Of a stretch of 64,000 bases of DNA, positions 24,000 to 35,889 are shown piece by piece. The first letter of the stretch is position 1. Every line of letters begins with the position of its first letter. Below the pieces are notes generated by a model. That model made no database searches, was not told the origin of the DNA, and saw only the letters and a program-made list of their open reading frames with translations. A program made the translations under genes and the position numbers. Origin of the DNA: Trebouxia sp. TZW2008 (lineage: Eukaryota; Chlorophyta; Trebouxiophyceae; Trebouxiales; Trebouxiaceae); assembly GCA_002118135.1 (NCBI GenBank), contig BDIU01000358.1, forward strand, positions 186,001-250,000, in the 5' to 3' direction.

Positions 24000-25041
24000 G
24001 CTGGCAGCGCACGCGCGCCTGTTGCTAATGCGCTCAGGCCGAAAGCACCGCGCATGCACAGTCAGATCTTTCGAAACGCGTGAACGAAAATGGGGGGGCT
24101 GCGCTCCTCGCACGCTGGTGCTTGCTCTTGTTGCGCACTTTCGATGCAGAAGCAGCGTCGTCAGGATGTGACGAGATGGATGTGAGCGGCAAAAGCGCTT
24201 CAAGCTGCAGCTTCAACCTAACTTAAAAGTAAAACGCCATAACCTAATTGTAGGAAAGGTTTGCATGTGTTGCCGGCAAACGGCCATGGTGCCGCTATCG
24301 GGGCATGCGAATTTCACTATCGTCGCTGCAGATATTGGAGACGTGCGGATGCTGCCATCGCGGGCCTTGATCCGTGCTGAGCGGTCAACCTGTATAAGCT
24401 TAAGATCAGTGCGATCACATAATAAAGAGGCTATTGCACACGGTGCATACGAAGTATGTTGAGCAAATGAAGCTGTCCTTCACCAAAATACTGGGCAGGG
24501 GCACAAGCACCCTCAGCAGGAGCTGCCTCTCTTTCCCTGATTGTCAGTACCAGAAATCATGCAGAGCTTGCTTTGTTTGCACAGCATTGCACAGCAAATA
24601 CTTGCATTACAATTCATCATCAGACTGCTCTAGCAAGTGTGATAGCCGCAATGGAGCCCTTGGAGCTATCATGCCAGACCGCGTTCTGCAGCTGCAAGGC
24701 CTGTATCTCCGGAACTGGGTCCCCAAAGCTGCCAGCCTGCATGTGCATCAGCAATTGAAGGCAAGTTGAATGAGGTGAAACCAACAATCATAGTCAATGG
24801 TGTGCTCACACATGCATCATATGCTCAGTCGAGCTAGTTGCCCTCAAACACATGACCAAGTCAGGCTACGTGAGCCAAACATTCAAATGTTGATAGACTC
24901 ATGCTGTTGAGAGATGTCTGCTGGTTGAAACCCTGGCTGCAGCTCTGCTGCAACTTTGCGAATGCCACTCAAGTTGCCAACAGGCATTCCTACACAGTGA
25001 TGCTTGATTTCTGCTATGTCTGGGTTTGTGAAAACACGTAC
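24000..25041. other. Upstream region of the giant gene; no confident gene
   Basis: The first 250 bp upstream of the giant gene's start are GC-rich and probably contain its promoter; I see no certain TATA box. A plus-strand frame (24434-24769, Cys-rich) and minus-strand frames (near 24760-24640 and 24995-24880) are open, but I could not place either in a phase-consistent gene. The minus frames could be outlying exons linked to the likely exon at 25042-25120. Confidence 0.35.
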
Positions 25042-25120
25042 CTTTCCTTTGATGGCAAATCAGGCTGATTGTCTGGTCTGAGGATGTGGTCTGTCCTGCG
25101 TTTCACACGCAGCCTATCCT
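25042..25120 (-). CDS. Probable isolated exon, gene unknown
   Basis: A 79-bp minus-strand stretch is flanked by a ttgcag acceptor and a GTACGT donor. It has only one open frame, which encodes a charged segment (DRLRVKRRTDHILRPDNQPD). It may belong to an alternative 3' part of the coiled-coil gene at 25792-27547 or to a separate small gene. I could not join it in phase to either side. Confidence 0.35.
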
Positions 25121-25791
25121 CTGCAATTGACATCTGCGCTGGCTTCCACCACTCATGTGAATGTCCTGCAGACATCCCGCAGTTCATATTCTTCTTAGTA
25201 CACCGCTTGTTACAACCTTGATAACCTTCACACAGAGCATTTCAGCATATGACAAGCAAAGTATGACAATGTTATCAGCAGACTATTGTTGATGTAGTGG
25301 TGGTGAGCAACAAGAGATCAACTCGCCTTGTGACATGTAACATTGTCAATCACAGACTTGACGCTGTCAAACAACTTGCTTCGTCAATGTCACACTCAAG
25401 AAGTACAAGGGTGCCTTGCTGATGCATGGGAAAGGGCATTGCAGCAAGCCCTCAAATGGAGAAAGCCCAAAAGACTAGCTCTAGACTGTAACACGTACCA
25501 GCTGATTTGTGCATGTATTTCTGTACTGCCAGAGGAACATGCCTCTCATGTGCGGGACTCTGCACAATATAATTCAGGCGTCTGCGCACTGGGTGTACAG
25601 CACTTCCATAGCCTGCATGTTCTAAATTGGGTGCATCTGCACCGGCGTACTGTGCCTCATCATCGCTGTTGTAGCAGATACAGGCAGCATGAGCCAGTCT
25701 GTGGTCTGGACATGGCGAGCCCTCCCTGCAGGTGCAAAGATTACTGTTGTTCTGAGCAATCGCTGTGAGGTTTACCCACTTCACAACCTTG

Positions 25792-27547
25792 TCATGCAGG
25801 CACTAGCTGCAGCAGTACTAGCACATTGATATGAGTCACAAAAGCGCAGAAAGACTGCCAAGATTCCACTTCAGATGCTTGCAGAAGTCTGACAACTTCT
25901 GCTAGCGCAGTACCAATCTGTGCCTTTTTTGGCTGCAAAGAATACCTGACAGAGCTGTTAGCCTCAGCATGTGCGCCAGTGAAGGAAGATGAGGGCACAG
26001 CATCTACTTGCTCCAGAATGCCAAGCAAAGACTCCGCTTTGGCTCTGATTGTCTGCATGTGGCATCTCCACTTAGCACTGCTGTGTATACAGTGCTGTGG
26101 TTGCAAGTTGTCAGCAGAGTGCAGTCCATATGTGACTCTACTTGACAGAGCCATTTTCACTACGTGGTGCACAACAAACGGCACCTTGCACAATGATGCC
26201 ATCAAGGTCCATGTTAAGCACTAAGCGCTGCCTATGCTTGAATTTTTTCAGTCTGCTCAATTTGCAAACAACTTTTGCTCAAGATGCATTGCACAACATA
26301 CCATCTCACAATCTGCTTTCTGGTCTGCGATGCGAGCCATCATGTGCTGCTTGCATTGCTCCACCTACAGGCAATCAAAGTGTGATCGCTCCAGTGGTAT
26401 TGACACACACACTCAGGAGTCAAGGCATTTGCTGATGGGTTGGTTCAAGGTGTTGCAGCTCAATGACTTGATGCCTCACAGCACAATTGCCGTCTTTGCC
26501 ACTCAGTCCCGCGTCGAACTCTTACAAGATCCATAGGGCAACACACAGTAGCAACATCTGACCCGTGGAGCAAGATGCCAGTCAGTAGCCACCAGTCATG
26601 CTCATGAAATGCTCAACAAGCACAGCATTTGCTTTGTAAACAAGTGCATACCATGTACATCAGCAACGTAGCAAGCAAGCTGTATGCACAGCACTTGAAG
26701 TGCACACCTTGAGCTGGTAACTGCGCTCAAGCTCTGCTATCTGATCTTCCAGCTCTTGGTGATAGATGTCCACTCGCCTTTGCAGCAAGTCATTTTCTGA
26801 CTGCCTGACAGCTGCAAGGTCTGTCAATGCATCCTGTAGGTGGTCATTGAGTCTCTGTGCCCCTGTGCACATCATCTAGGCCAAATCAATAACATCTGGA
26901 TGTGGAGCCACAACATCAGAACGCATGCAAGGTGAGCCAGGGCTCTTGGTAATGTCAGCCGACAATTCAGCTTGTTCACGGCAACGTGGCTGATCATGTG
27001 GCTGTGTGACAATGCAGGCTAGGCAATCGTGCTGCGGTATTGCTGCAATGCATATGCACTTGCAGCACAGCATGCGTGCAACACTACTACAAGTCATACC
27101 TTGCTCCCACTGACCAGCTAAGCGAAACACCTGCTCCTTGAGTGCTCGCTCTAGCACAGAGCTTTCTAACTCTTCCACCGCTACTCGACTTCTGCTACCG
27201 TGCGACGCCTGTAAAATTGCACCAGATGAGTACATAAGGAGCAGCAAGGATCCTTGTAGCCGTGGGCAGAAACAAGCAGGGGCTGCAGGTCTGATGACAT
27301 GCCGCTTGGAAGGACGTGCCTGCTGTTGGCCCTCAACTTTTGCAGGAGGAGTGCTGCGTACCGCTGTTGCGGCGTATGTAGCAGTCAGAGATTCCTGTGA
27401 GCTTTCCTGAGACATGCGATTAGGCTTACTGCTGTCGCGACTGGTGTCTGCAGGATCCCGAGTTGGCTTACGAAGAACTTGTTCCAGCCGGCGCAGCTGC
27501 TGCTCGTCAGACGCCCTTCGGTTACGTTCGACCACACCGCTTTTCAT
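25792..27547 (-). CDS. Coiled-coil protein of unknown function
   Basis: Exon chain 27547-27362, 27208-27131, 26875-26708, 26364-26302 and 26052-25792, all joined in phase 0, giving 251 aa. The start is taken at MKSGVVERNRRASDEQQLRR; an in-frame ATG-like codon 57 bp upstream is less likely. The N-terminus is basic and Ser-rich. Exons 2-4 form a long amphipathic helix (VAVEELESSVLERALKEQ, then RRVDIYHQELEDQIAELERS), typical of a coiled coil. The last exon contains another helix (KAESLLGILEQVDAV) and ends in a hydrophobic stretch. I do not recognise the family. A donor at 25945 (CAG|GTATTC) would allow a different 3' end, so the C-terminus is less certain. Confidence 0.55.
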
Positions 27548-27698
27548 AGGCACGGCAATGGCCAGAGCGGAGACGCAAGACAGGATGTATGTGCGATAGG
27601 TCAACTTTGCATCGAGTGAATTTGCTGTTGCTCGGAAATTAGCTATTTCGGCGGATTCTGGCCCAGATCAAAAAAACTACAAAAATTAGCTTGACTTT

Positions 27699-28374
27699 TC
27701 AAACCAAGAACTGCAAGCGCTCTTGCAAATGAGTGCCTTCCGTTCTGGCATCGTCTTGTCGCAACTCAAATACAAGAACATCAGGTCCAGTCCGAGCCGT
27801 CAGCTGTGTCGAATGTCCTGAAGAAATGCCGAAGGCCACTGACAGACCAGCCCCTCGTTGTCCTGACTGGCTCGACCCTGTCAACACACAAAGTGTTGTG
27901 TGCACCTCCATTCGACAACCTTTTGCTGGCATTTGGGGATCAAACATATCGCCTACCAGCAACCTTCGTAAGTTCTGCTGAAGAGCAATGCCCAGCTGAA
28001 CCTTGTAGTCGAACTTCACTGAACGAAACTGTTGCCACCAGGTCGAGGAACTGCTCAGCGCGGCAGCGTGGCAATGCAGTCTACAAAGGCAAGTCCAGTC
28101 GACTATTTCATCAGGTCAGAACAGTCCTTGTTTACGACTTGCTGTTCAAGTTGCGCCAGTGCTCCTGACCAGTTCCAAACAGCAGAAGCTGCAAGGTAAG
28201 ATTGAGTTCCTGCAGAGAACCAGCATCAGCTTCTGGCAGACCAAGACAAAGCTCCAGGCTTGATGCTTTGCTGCCTCCAACGAAAGCTGCTTCTTGCCAA
28301 GGTGACAGCCTGCCAACAGAATAGAAGGACACTGCATTGCCTTGTCCACAGCTCAAGTTTCTGCATGCAGCCAT
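27699..28374. other. Locus with open frames on both strands
   Basis: On the minus strand a 28019-27699 frame (extendable upstream) reads like beta-strand protein (VKFDYKVQLGIALQQNLRRL) and ends in TGA; another frame, 28374-28132, could be an upstream exon. On the plus strand an overlapping frame (THKVLCAPPFDNLLLAFGDQ) ends at an excellent donor (ACCTTC|GTAAGT), and 28115-28195 fits in phase with the downstream plus-strand gene. I cannot decide the strand. If the plus strand is real, the 5' end of the big Ser/Ala/Gln protein lies here, divergent from the coiled-coil gene. Confidence 0.4.
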
Positions 28375-31300
28375 TCTAGTCTGCTTTTGAACCTATGCTT
28401 CAGACAATTCCTGCTATATAACATGACGCATACAGTATGTATGAGTGTACAGGTTTCATGTATAGTCATATGCGCATACATAAAGGATCTAGTGCATTTG
28501 CAGGCGACCGTCACGCTGACTCATCGACAACCTCAGCAAAAGCAGTATCAGAAGAACACGTGTCGCTGGCAACAGCCAGGACAGAAGTAGCAGCAGATCA
28601 GGTGCATTCTGTTAGCTGGCTGTTACATGTCTTTTGCTGTTGCAAAGCATCTTGTTATGAGCACAACCTCAGCGTGCTTGCTTTGCTAAATTTCCATGCC
28701 AAGGGATTCTGCAATTTCTTGGTAGGACATATGTGAGACAGCATGACATCTTACGTGTTGTGGGCCTGAGTGTCCACTTTACAGCTATATGCATAGCTGA
28801 TGCAGATGTCAGGCAGGTCAGATTGCTGCAGTCACATGCTGCTTTTGGGCATGTGTGGCTGCTCATGACATGGAATTTCTCATCTTGATTGCTTTTCTTT
28901 TTGGGTGTCATTGAGCTGACCAGGGCTTGTGGAATCAGCACAACACCGCAGAGCGATTCAGTTCTAGAAATTTCTCTATGGTAATGCAGGGGAAAAGTGA
29001 CACAAGCAGCTCAATGCCTGTTTCAGCAGTCCATCGCCTGAATGTAAGCTCTTCTCATCATGGCGCAGACCATGCTGACCACACACCTCAGATTCTTGCA
29101 CACAAAGCTGGCGAGCCTTGTCAGGAGCATAAAAACTGTGTGCTTAATCAGAAGATGCAGTTGCAGCAAGATGGAACACCAGAGCACGCTTTATTCTGCG
29201 CGCAAGCGGTCAGCAACAGCAATGCCGCCCAACAAAACACACATCGCAGCTTGCTAATAGATCAGCAGGAACAGCAGCCACAGCAGTTGCAACTGTCTGA
29301 CTTTGCTACTGCAGCATCCCATCAGCACATGCAGCTGTCAGATCCTGCTGATGCAGCTGTCCAAGTCAAAATGCTGGAGCAGCTTGTGGGAAAGGCATTG
29401 GCTTCTGCCGCATGTTCTCAGCATTTGCTGCCTGCAAATTTGCACCAGCATTTGATCATGCAGAAGGGAGCCGAGCCATTGGGCCCATGCAGCTATCAGC
29501 AGCATGCAGCTCTTGCGCCTTTTCAGTCAGAACACCTAGCTAGGTGTGCAGTGATTATGCAGAGCACACAGCAAGTCACTCAGCAAGTCAGCAAGTCAGT
29601 TGTGGTCTGTACAGAAGCAAGGACACAGCAGCAAGATGAGAGCTTTGACAATGCAGTCCCTACCCAACATCAGCGACCAGTTGAGTCAACAGTGTTGCAG
29701 CTGCAAGGACTGCCAGCAAGCAGCATTGTCCAACTGCTTTCTCAATCAGCAGCTACTTATGGCGTATGCATGCCAGCAGCTCAGGGCGTGCTTGATGCAG
29801 CAATTGTTGCTGATTTTAGTAGCATGAACAATAAGCAGGGTGACACTGGAGCACAGCCATTGCCTATCTTAAGCGGGATATCAGTTGATCTTCCTGGATA
29901 CCAAGCAGCAGCTGTCACTGCAAGCACACCTGTTCAGTGTTTGAGTGTTTCTGATCAGACCCTCAGCCTTGTGCATCAGCAGCCTGATCAATCGACTGTC
30001 CCGCTCAGCTTGTCGTCTGAGTCCACCCCTCAACATCACTTGACCACAGCTCTTGAGCAGCCACAGGCCCTTGATGTCAAGAGAGCTTGTGCAGGTCAGC
30101 ATACCTTACAAGTGATCCGAACTAGTTCTTTGGCAGGTGAGCTTCATGACGAGGGAAGCACCATACAGACCTGCGTTGCAAAGTCAGATTAGCTGAATGG
30201 TCTTGCATTCAGAGATGCAATGTGTTCATTACAAATGAAGACTGATCCGCACAAGATAGGCTATCAATGATGCTGCAACGCCACAAATGTACGCTGTTGA
30301 ACGCACATTGCGGCTTGCCTTTGTGTTGTGCCCTGTATATAGACAACGAACGCCAAATCATCATGTCGCCACCTCATGCATGTGTATCAAGAAATGTGTC
30401 AAGTCATATGCTACATTGAGTTCAGAAAGCATCAGTCAGCAAAGTATGCTGGGTCTACTGTAGGTTCTGAGACCGCGCGGACAGCTTTGGATTCTGTGGA
30501 AGGCTTGGAGCTGTCACTACCTATCTGTGTCTCACCAGCTATTGTAGAGTTGTCTCAAATGACTGAGGCAACAAAGCACAGTGCAGCAGCTGTTCACAGC
30601 TCAGAATCAGAGTTGAGGCAGATGCATCTGCCTAGTGAGCCATCAGCTGAACCAGCACATAGAGATGAGCCAAATATCCAATTTATTGACTGCATCACAG
30701 AGGTGCAGCAGGCAGATGTAGATGTGACAGATGCATGGGATGCTGACAGCTCACACATGCAGCAGACTCATACAATAGCTTCAAGTCAGTGTGCAGCACC
30801 AAGCACAGCTGCAGATCAGCACGCAACAGAAGCCTATCAGCATGCAGCACTAAGCACTGCTGCTGCTCATACTGCAACTGCTAGTCAGTGTGGAGCAACA
30901 AGTACAACTGGTCACCTTGAAGCAGCGGCCAGCCAGTCTGCAAATTCAAGCAATGCTGCTGATCAGCATGCAGCAGCTGCAATTCAGTTTGCTGCACCAA
31001 GCACAGCTGATGATCAGAAAGCAGCAGGTACCAGTCAATGTGAAGCACTAAGCACACCTGATCAGCCTGCATCAGCTCTCAGTCAGTCTGCAGCATCAAG
31101 CACAATTGCTGATGATACAGTAAGCCGGACAGCTGTCATGACAGTGCAGTCCAGAGACGCTGCTGCTGGTGAGCCTTGTCTGCAGCCTTTGATCATGGGC
31201 AGTCAGAAAGTAGCCGTCACGGCCGCATCAAGGCAGACAGACGTCACTAGGGAGCAGTCAAGAGGTGATGCTGCTGTTGACAAGAGTGTGCAGCCTGTTG

Positions 31301-34300
31301 CCTTGGACAACCAGACAGCAACTCCCACTAATGCAGCAAATCAGGCAGACAATTTCTTGCAGCCTTTACTAGGTGGTGCTGCTGAAGAGTCTTGTCTGCA
31401 GCCTATCAACATGAGCAATGAAAGCGCAGCTGCCACTGCTGCATCAAGCCAGGCAGATGTCTCCTGGGAGCAATCTGGGGTGGACGCTGCTGTTGACAAG
31501 AATGTACAGCTTGTTGCCTTGGACCGCCAGACAGCAGCTGCTGTTGACACAGCAAACCAGGCAGATGTTTTCTTGCAATGTTTACTAGGTGGTGCTGCTG
31601 AAGAGTCTTGTCTGCAGCCTATCATCATGAGCAATGACACAGCAGCTGCCAATGCTGCATCAGGCCGGGCAGATGTCTCCTTAGAGCATTTTGCAGGGGA
31701 CGCTGCTGTTGACAAGAGTGTGCAGCTTGCTGCCTTGGACCGCCAGACAGCAGCTGCTGTTGACACAGCAAATCAGGCAGATGACTTTCTGCAGCCTTTG
31801 CTTGATGCTGTTGCTGACAAGCCCTCTCTGCCGCCTGTCATTGTGGGCTTTCAGACAGCAGCTGCCACTGATGCAACAAGCCAGGGAAATGTCAGCCTGC
31901 AGCAAGGTCAAGATAATGCTGGTGCTGACACACCTTTGCAGCCTGCTCTACCAGATATACAGACAGCAGCTGCATCTGATGGTAGCTGGACTGCTGCTGG
32001 CAGTCTTCAGCAAAGCTCGAATGTAACAGAAAATGGGCGTCCAGACCTTGATGCCTGTGCCACAACAGGTAGGCAGTGGAGGCAAACCACATTGTTGACA
32101 GCATCACAATGTGAGTCAATGAGAGACTTAGCATGTGCCTGCTCAGGTTCAAACATTGTCAGGCTTCTTTGACATTGCGCTGGTTGAGACAGTCTGCAGT
32201 TCTGCCCAGCTAATGCCTATATAGTTTGTAAGCAACACTTCATGTGCCACTGCTGCTTTCCAGAGCAAGTTGTCTTGTCACTGTTGCAGGAGCTAGTGCT
32301 GACATTGCCAAAGCTGATCATCAGAGCAAGCAGGTCTTTGAAGCTAGACAGGAAGAGTCTACATCAATGACACAAGCAAAGGAATCAGCCAGTCCAGCAG
32401 CAGTTGCTGCGGCTGATATGGGCAGCTGCTCCGGCAAATCTGCAGAGGATTCACAGTCAAATCTGATGAGTAGCAGCAGCACAGCTGCAACTGAGTGCGC
32501 TGCAGCCCAGAAGTGCCCAGCTGTATACAATGCTGAAGCAGACACGGCATCAGCAACAGAGTTTCATCCAGCTCACACTGTGACAGCTGCGTATCATGGT
32601 ACAGCAGCGATGGCACCAGCGCCTGAGTGTGATCCACCACAGGATGTCACAGCTGGGTACAGTTTTCCTGCAGACGTGGCACCAGCCACTGCTACCAGCA
32701 CAGGTGGTAGCCTGCCTGCAAAGGACTCTCCACTAGGCATGCCAGCTCAAGCCATTAGCACTGCCATTGTCATGCCCAGACATCTCCAGGCTCAAATAAT
32801 TGGACAGTCACAGGCAAAGGATGGCGCTGATATGCCCACTGATGCAAGCAGCCATGAGGGTAGTGCTGGTGGTGGATGCAGTTCTGCACACACTACTGAA
32901 ACCCAAACAGCAGTCCCTGACCTTGCTGCATCAGTCCACGCTGTACCATTCATACCTGCCACCCATCTGCATGCTTCAGCTGCTTTTGCCACTAGTGGCA
33001 ACACTAGTACCGCAAGACATGGATTGAATGCAGTTGGCAGCACAGCTGAGGGCAACTCATCAATTGCTGCTGCCAATGACTGCAGCTCTGCAGAAGCTCT
33101 GACAAGCAGGCATCAGCCCAGTGTTCAGAGGGATTGCACAGCAGGCAGTGACTCCAGTGCAGCACAATGTTTGCGAGCAGGAGAAGATATTGACTGCAGC
33201 TCTGCAAATGCTTCAACAAACAGCAATCAGCCTAGTATCAGTCCTCAGGGCAACAGCAGGGAAGGCAGTGACTTCTTTGCAGTACAGTGTTTGTCAGCTG
33301 GACAAGCTGTCGGTGTCAGCTCCGCAGATGCTCCACCAAGCAGCTCTCAGCCCAGTATCAATGTCCAGAGGGACTGTGCAGAAGACAATGACTCCGGAGC
33401 CACACAGTGTCTGGCATATGGACCAGCCCCTGGTTGCAGCTCTACAGAAGCTTCAACAAGCAGCCATCTGCCCAGTGTCAGCGCTCAAGGTGGACGCACT
33501 GAAGGCAGTGAGTCCAGTGTAGCACAGTGTCTGCCAGCTGGACAAGTCATCGGTGTCAGCTCTGCAGAAGCGTCAATAAGCAGCTGTCAGCCCAGTATCG
33601 GTGCTCAGGGTGAATGCACAGCAGGCAGTAACTCCAGTGCAGCACAACGCCTGGCAGCCGAACAAACCGTTGGTGTCAGCTCTGCAGCCTTTACAGGCAG
33701 CTGTCAGCCCAGTGTCAGCCAGAAGGGTGACTGCACAGCAGGCAGTGACTCCGGTGCAGAACAGTATCTGCAATCTGGACAAGCTGTTGATGGCAGCTCT
33801 GCAGTTGCTTCAACAAGCAGCTGTCAGCCCAGTGTCAGTGTTCAGGGGGATTGCACAGCAGGCAGTCACCCCAGTGCAGCACAGTATGTGCAATCTGAAG
33901 CGGCTGTTGGTTGCAGCTCTGCAAATGCTTCCACGAGTAGCAATCAGCCTAGTGTCAGCAGTCAGGCTGACTGCACAGAGGGCAGTGAGTCCAGTGCAGC
34001 ACAATGTGTGGCAGCCAAAGAAGCTATTTGCAGCACTTCTGTAGAAGCTTTGAAAAGCAGCTGTCAGCCCAGTGTCAGCGTCCAAGTTGACTGCACAGAG
34101 GGCAGTGACCGCAGTACATCACAGTGTCTGGCAGCCAGACAAGCCGTTGGTGTCAGTTCTGCAGGAGCTTTGACAACCAGCTGTCAGCCCAGCGTCAGTG
34201 TTCTGGGTGACTGTGCAGAAGGCAAGAGCTTCAATGCAGCACAGTATTTAACAGCAACGAATGACAGGAATGTCACTGGGCAGACAGTGATGACAACAGA

Positions 34301-35889
34301 AGCCTTGACAAGCAGCTGTCAGCCCAGTGTCAGCAATCAAAGGCACTGTGCAGAAGGCAATGGCTCCCGTGCAGCACAGCGTCTTACAACAATAGAAGAC
34401 AGGAATGTGACAAGGCCAGCAGAGATGACAGGAGAGGCCTGCCTTGATGCTATGCATCATGCCGGAGTCAGGCCTGACAAGCTGCAGCTGCTGAGCCAAA
34501 GTGACCTTCCTCACTTGCTGAGATCAGGTGAAAATGCTTGCTGATGCGTTGACGTGAGCCTTATGTCCTTTTTGCATGAGGCCCGTGTATGCACTGCACA
34601 TATACATTCACACAACAGATATATATACATCACATACAATAGCCAACACAGTGCACAATGCGGCCATGCTAGCAGAGTGTTGGCAGGGGCACAATGGTTG
34701 CTCACAAGTGGGCATCACATCATGTTACTTAGCATCATAAGCGTCTCTGTCCAGATCAAAGGCCATCAAAGAACAATCATGAGGTCATGCATGCGCCAGG
34801 ATCCCTATCCAACGATGCATCAGCACTTACGCCAGTCACAACAGCAAACATGACAATCTTGCAACGGCATGATGCTGTCTTCACACCACACTGAACCTCA
34901 TTGAGCAAGCATCAGCTATGTGACTTGCAGGACACGCAGCAAGCACAGTCTCAAGGTACATCCCAGCATTGCAGTCCATGCTTGCTGGGTCTCAGGCCCC
35001 TCCCAGGCCCCAGCATCAACCCCGCAAGACCCCTTACTACCCCCACATCCCCAGTTCCCCTCCACACTCTGCTGACTACATCTTTGACATGGGCAGCCAT
35101 CCTCACCTAACTCCCAGATACACTCAAGGCGTTGCTGCTCTTCGTCATCAGGCTGATGCAGCTGTGCACTCAGTCAACAGTGCAGCATTTCAGGCAAGCG
35201 CCACGTCTTCTGCTGATACAAGGGGCTGCTACAGACACCAGCTAAGATGGAGTCATGCTGCTAGCCATCAGCTAAACAACCCAGTAGGCAATACTGTGAC
35301 TGGTACAAGCTCCATGGCTCCTGCAACAGCTGGCATACAGGGCTTTCACAGACGCCAGCAGAGAGGCAAGTACTCTGCTAGCCATGAGTCGACAGTCCTG
35401 TCATGCTCAAGTGCCCATAAGAGCTTGAACGCTGCATCTCATGTCAAGTCAAAGTCAGTCTCCAAGTCAGTGGTCAAGCCAAGCAGTAAGCCACAGATGG
35501 GTGTCCAACAGACCAGCAGTGTGATTAGAGCGAGTCAGGATTGCATCTCGCGTGGCATACAGCCCTGCAACTGCTCACAGCCCTCAGGTCAGGTCCTCAG
35601 CCAGCATCAGCAAGGAGTCCAAGACCAAAGAGCAGGTGATTTCACTGGTGTCAGTAATGCAATCAGTGCTTGTTACTGGGCTTGCTTGCTTTGGACCCAT
35701 TGCTATCGCAAGCTTCAGACTGTAGCCTCATCAGAGAGATCAACCACATTTGCCACATCATCACTTCTCCAGCAATGCAGCATTCAGCTTGCTAAATTAG
35801 TCAATGGCTGCCATGATCAACCCGTAGTACTGCAGAGCCCAGCACCCCTGCCATGGCAGCGTTTGTTTTTCAACGCCCCTGAGACTTGA
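28115..35889 (+). CDS. Very large Ser/Ala/Gln-rich repetitive protein
   Basis: Exons 28115-28195, 28504-28601, 28924-30136, 30464-32068, 32290-34527 and 34931-35889 join in phase, encoding at least 2,063 aa. The true N-terminus is unresolved; the first ATG in the large frame is at 28978 (MVMQGKSDTSSS). The last three introns are all phase 1. Composition is strongly biased (Ser, Ala, Gln, Thr), with predicted disorder and no recognised domain. Exon 4 contains 72-residue repeats and exon 5 about eleven 40-residue repeats with regularly spaced Cys and Gln (QPSVSVQGDCTAGSDSSAAQ). The tail is more ordered (RPQHQPRKTPYYPHIPSSPP, then Ser/Lys-rich). Such length and repetition could mean a scaffold or surface protein, but there is no signal peptide evidence. 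Confidence 0.65.
31170..31830 (+). repeat. Coding tandem repeat, about 215 bp (72 aa) units
   Basis: About three units recur within one exon: cttgtctgcagcct at 31177, 31390 and 31607, and gctgctgttgacaag near 31270, 31485 and 31700. Units encode a DAAVDKSVQLVALDRQTAAA block followed by a FLQPLLGGAAEESCLQP block. The upstream part of the same exon holds shorter, looser repeats of about 22 residues built on SQCAAPSTAADQ. Confidence 0.85.
33080..34430 (+). repeat. Coding tandem repeat, 120 bp (40 aa) units, about 11 copies
   Basis: The motif cagcccagtgtcag (or a close variant) appears near 33114, 33228, 33348, 33468, 33588, 33705, 33825, 33945, 34065, 34185 and 34320. Spacing is almost always 114-120 bp and always a multiple of three within the array. 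Each unit keeps a Cys before QPSV, a second in GDC and a third in AAQC, so selection on the protein rather than the DNA alone is likely. Confidence 0.88.
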
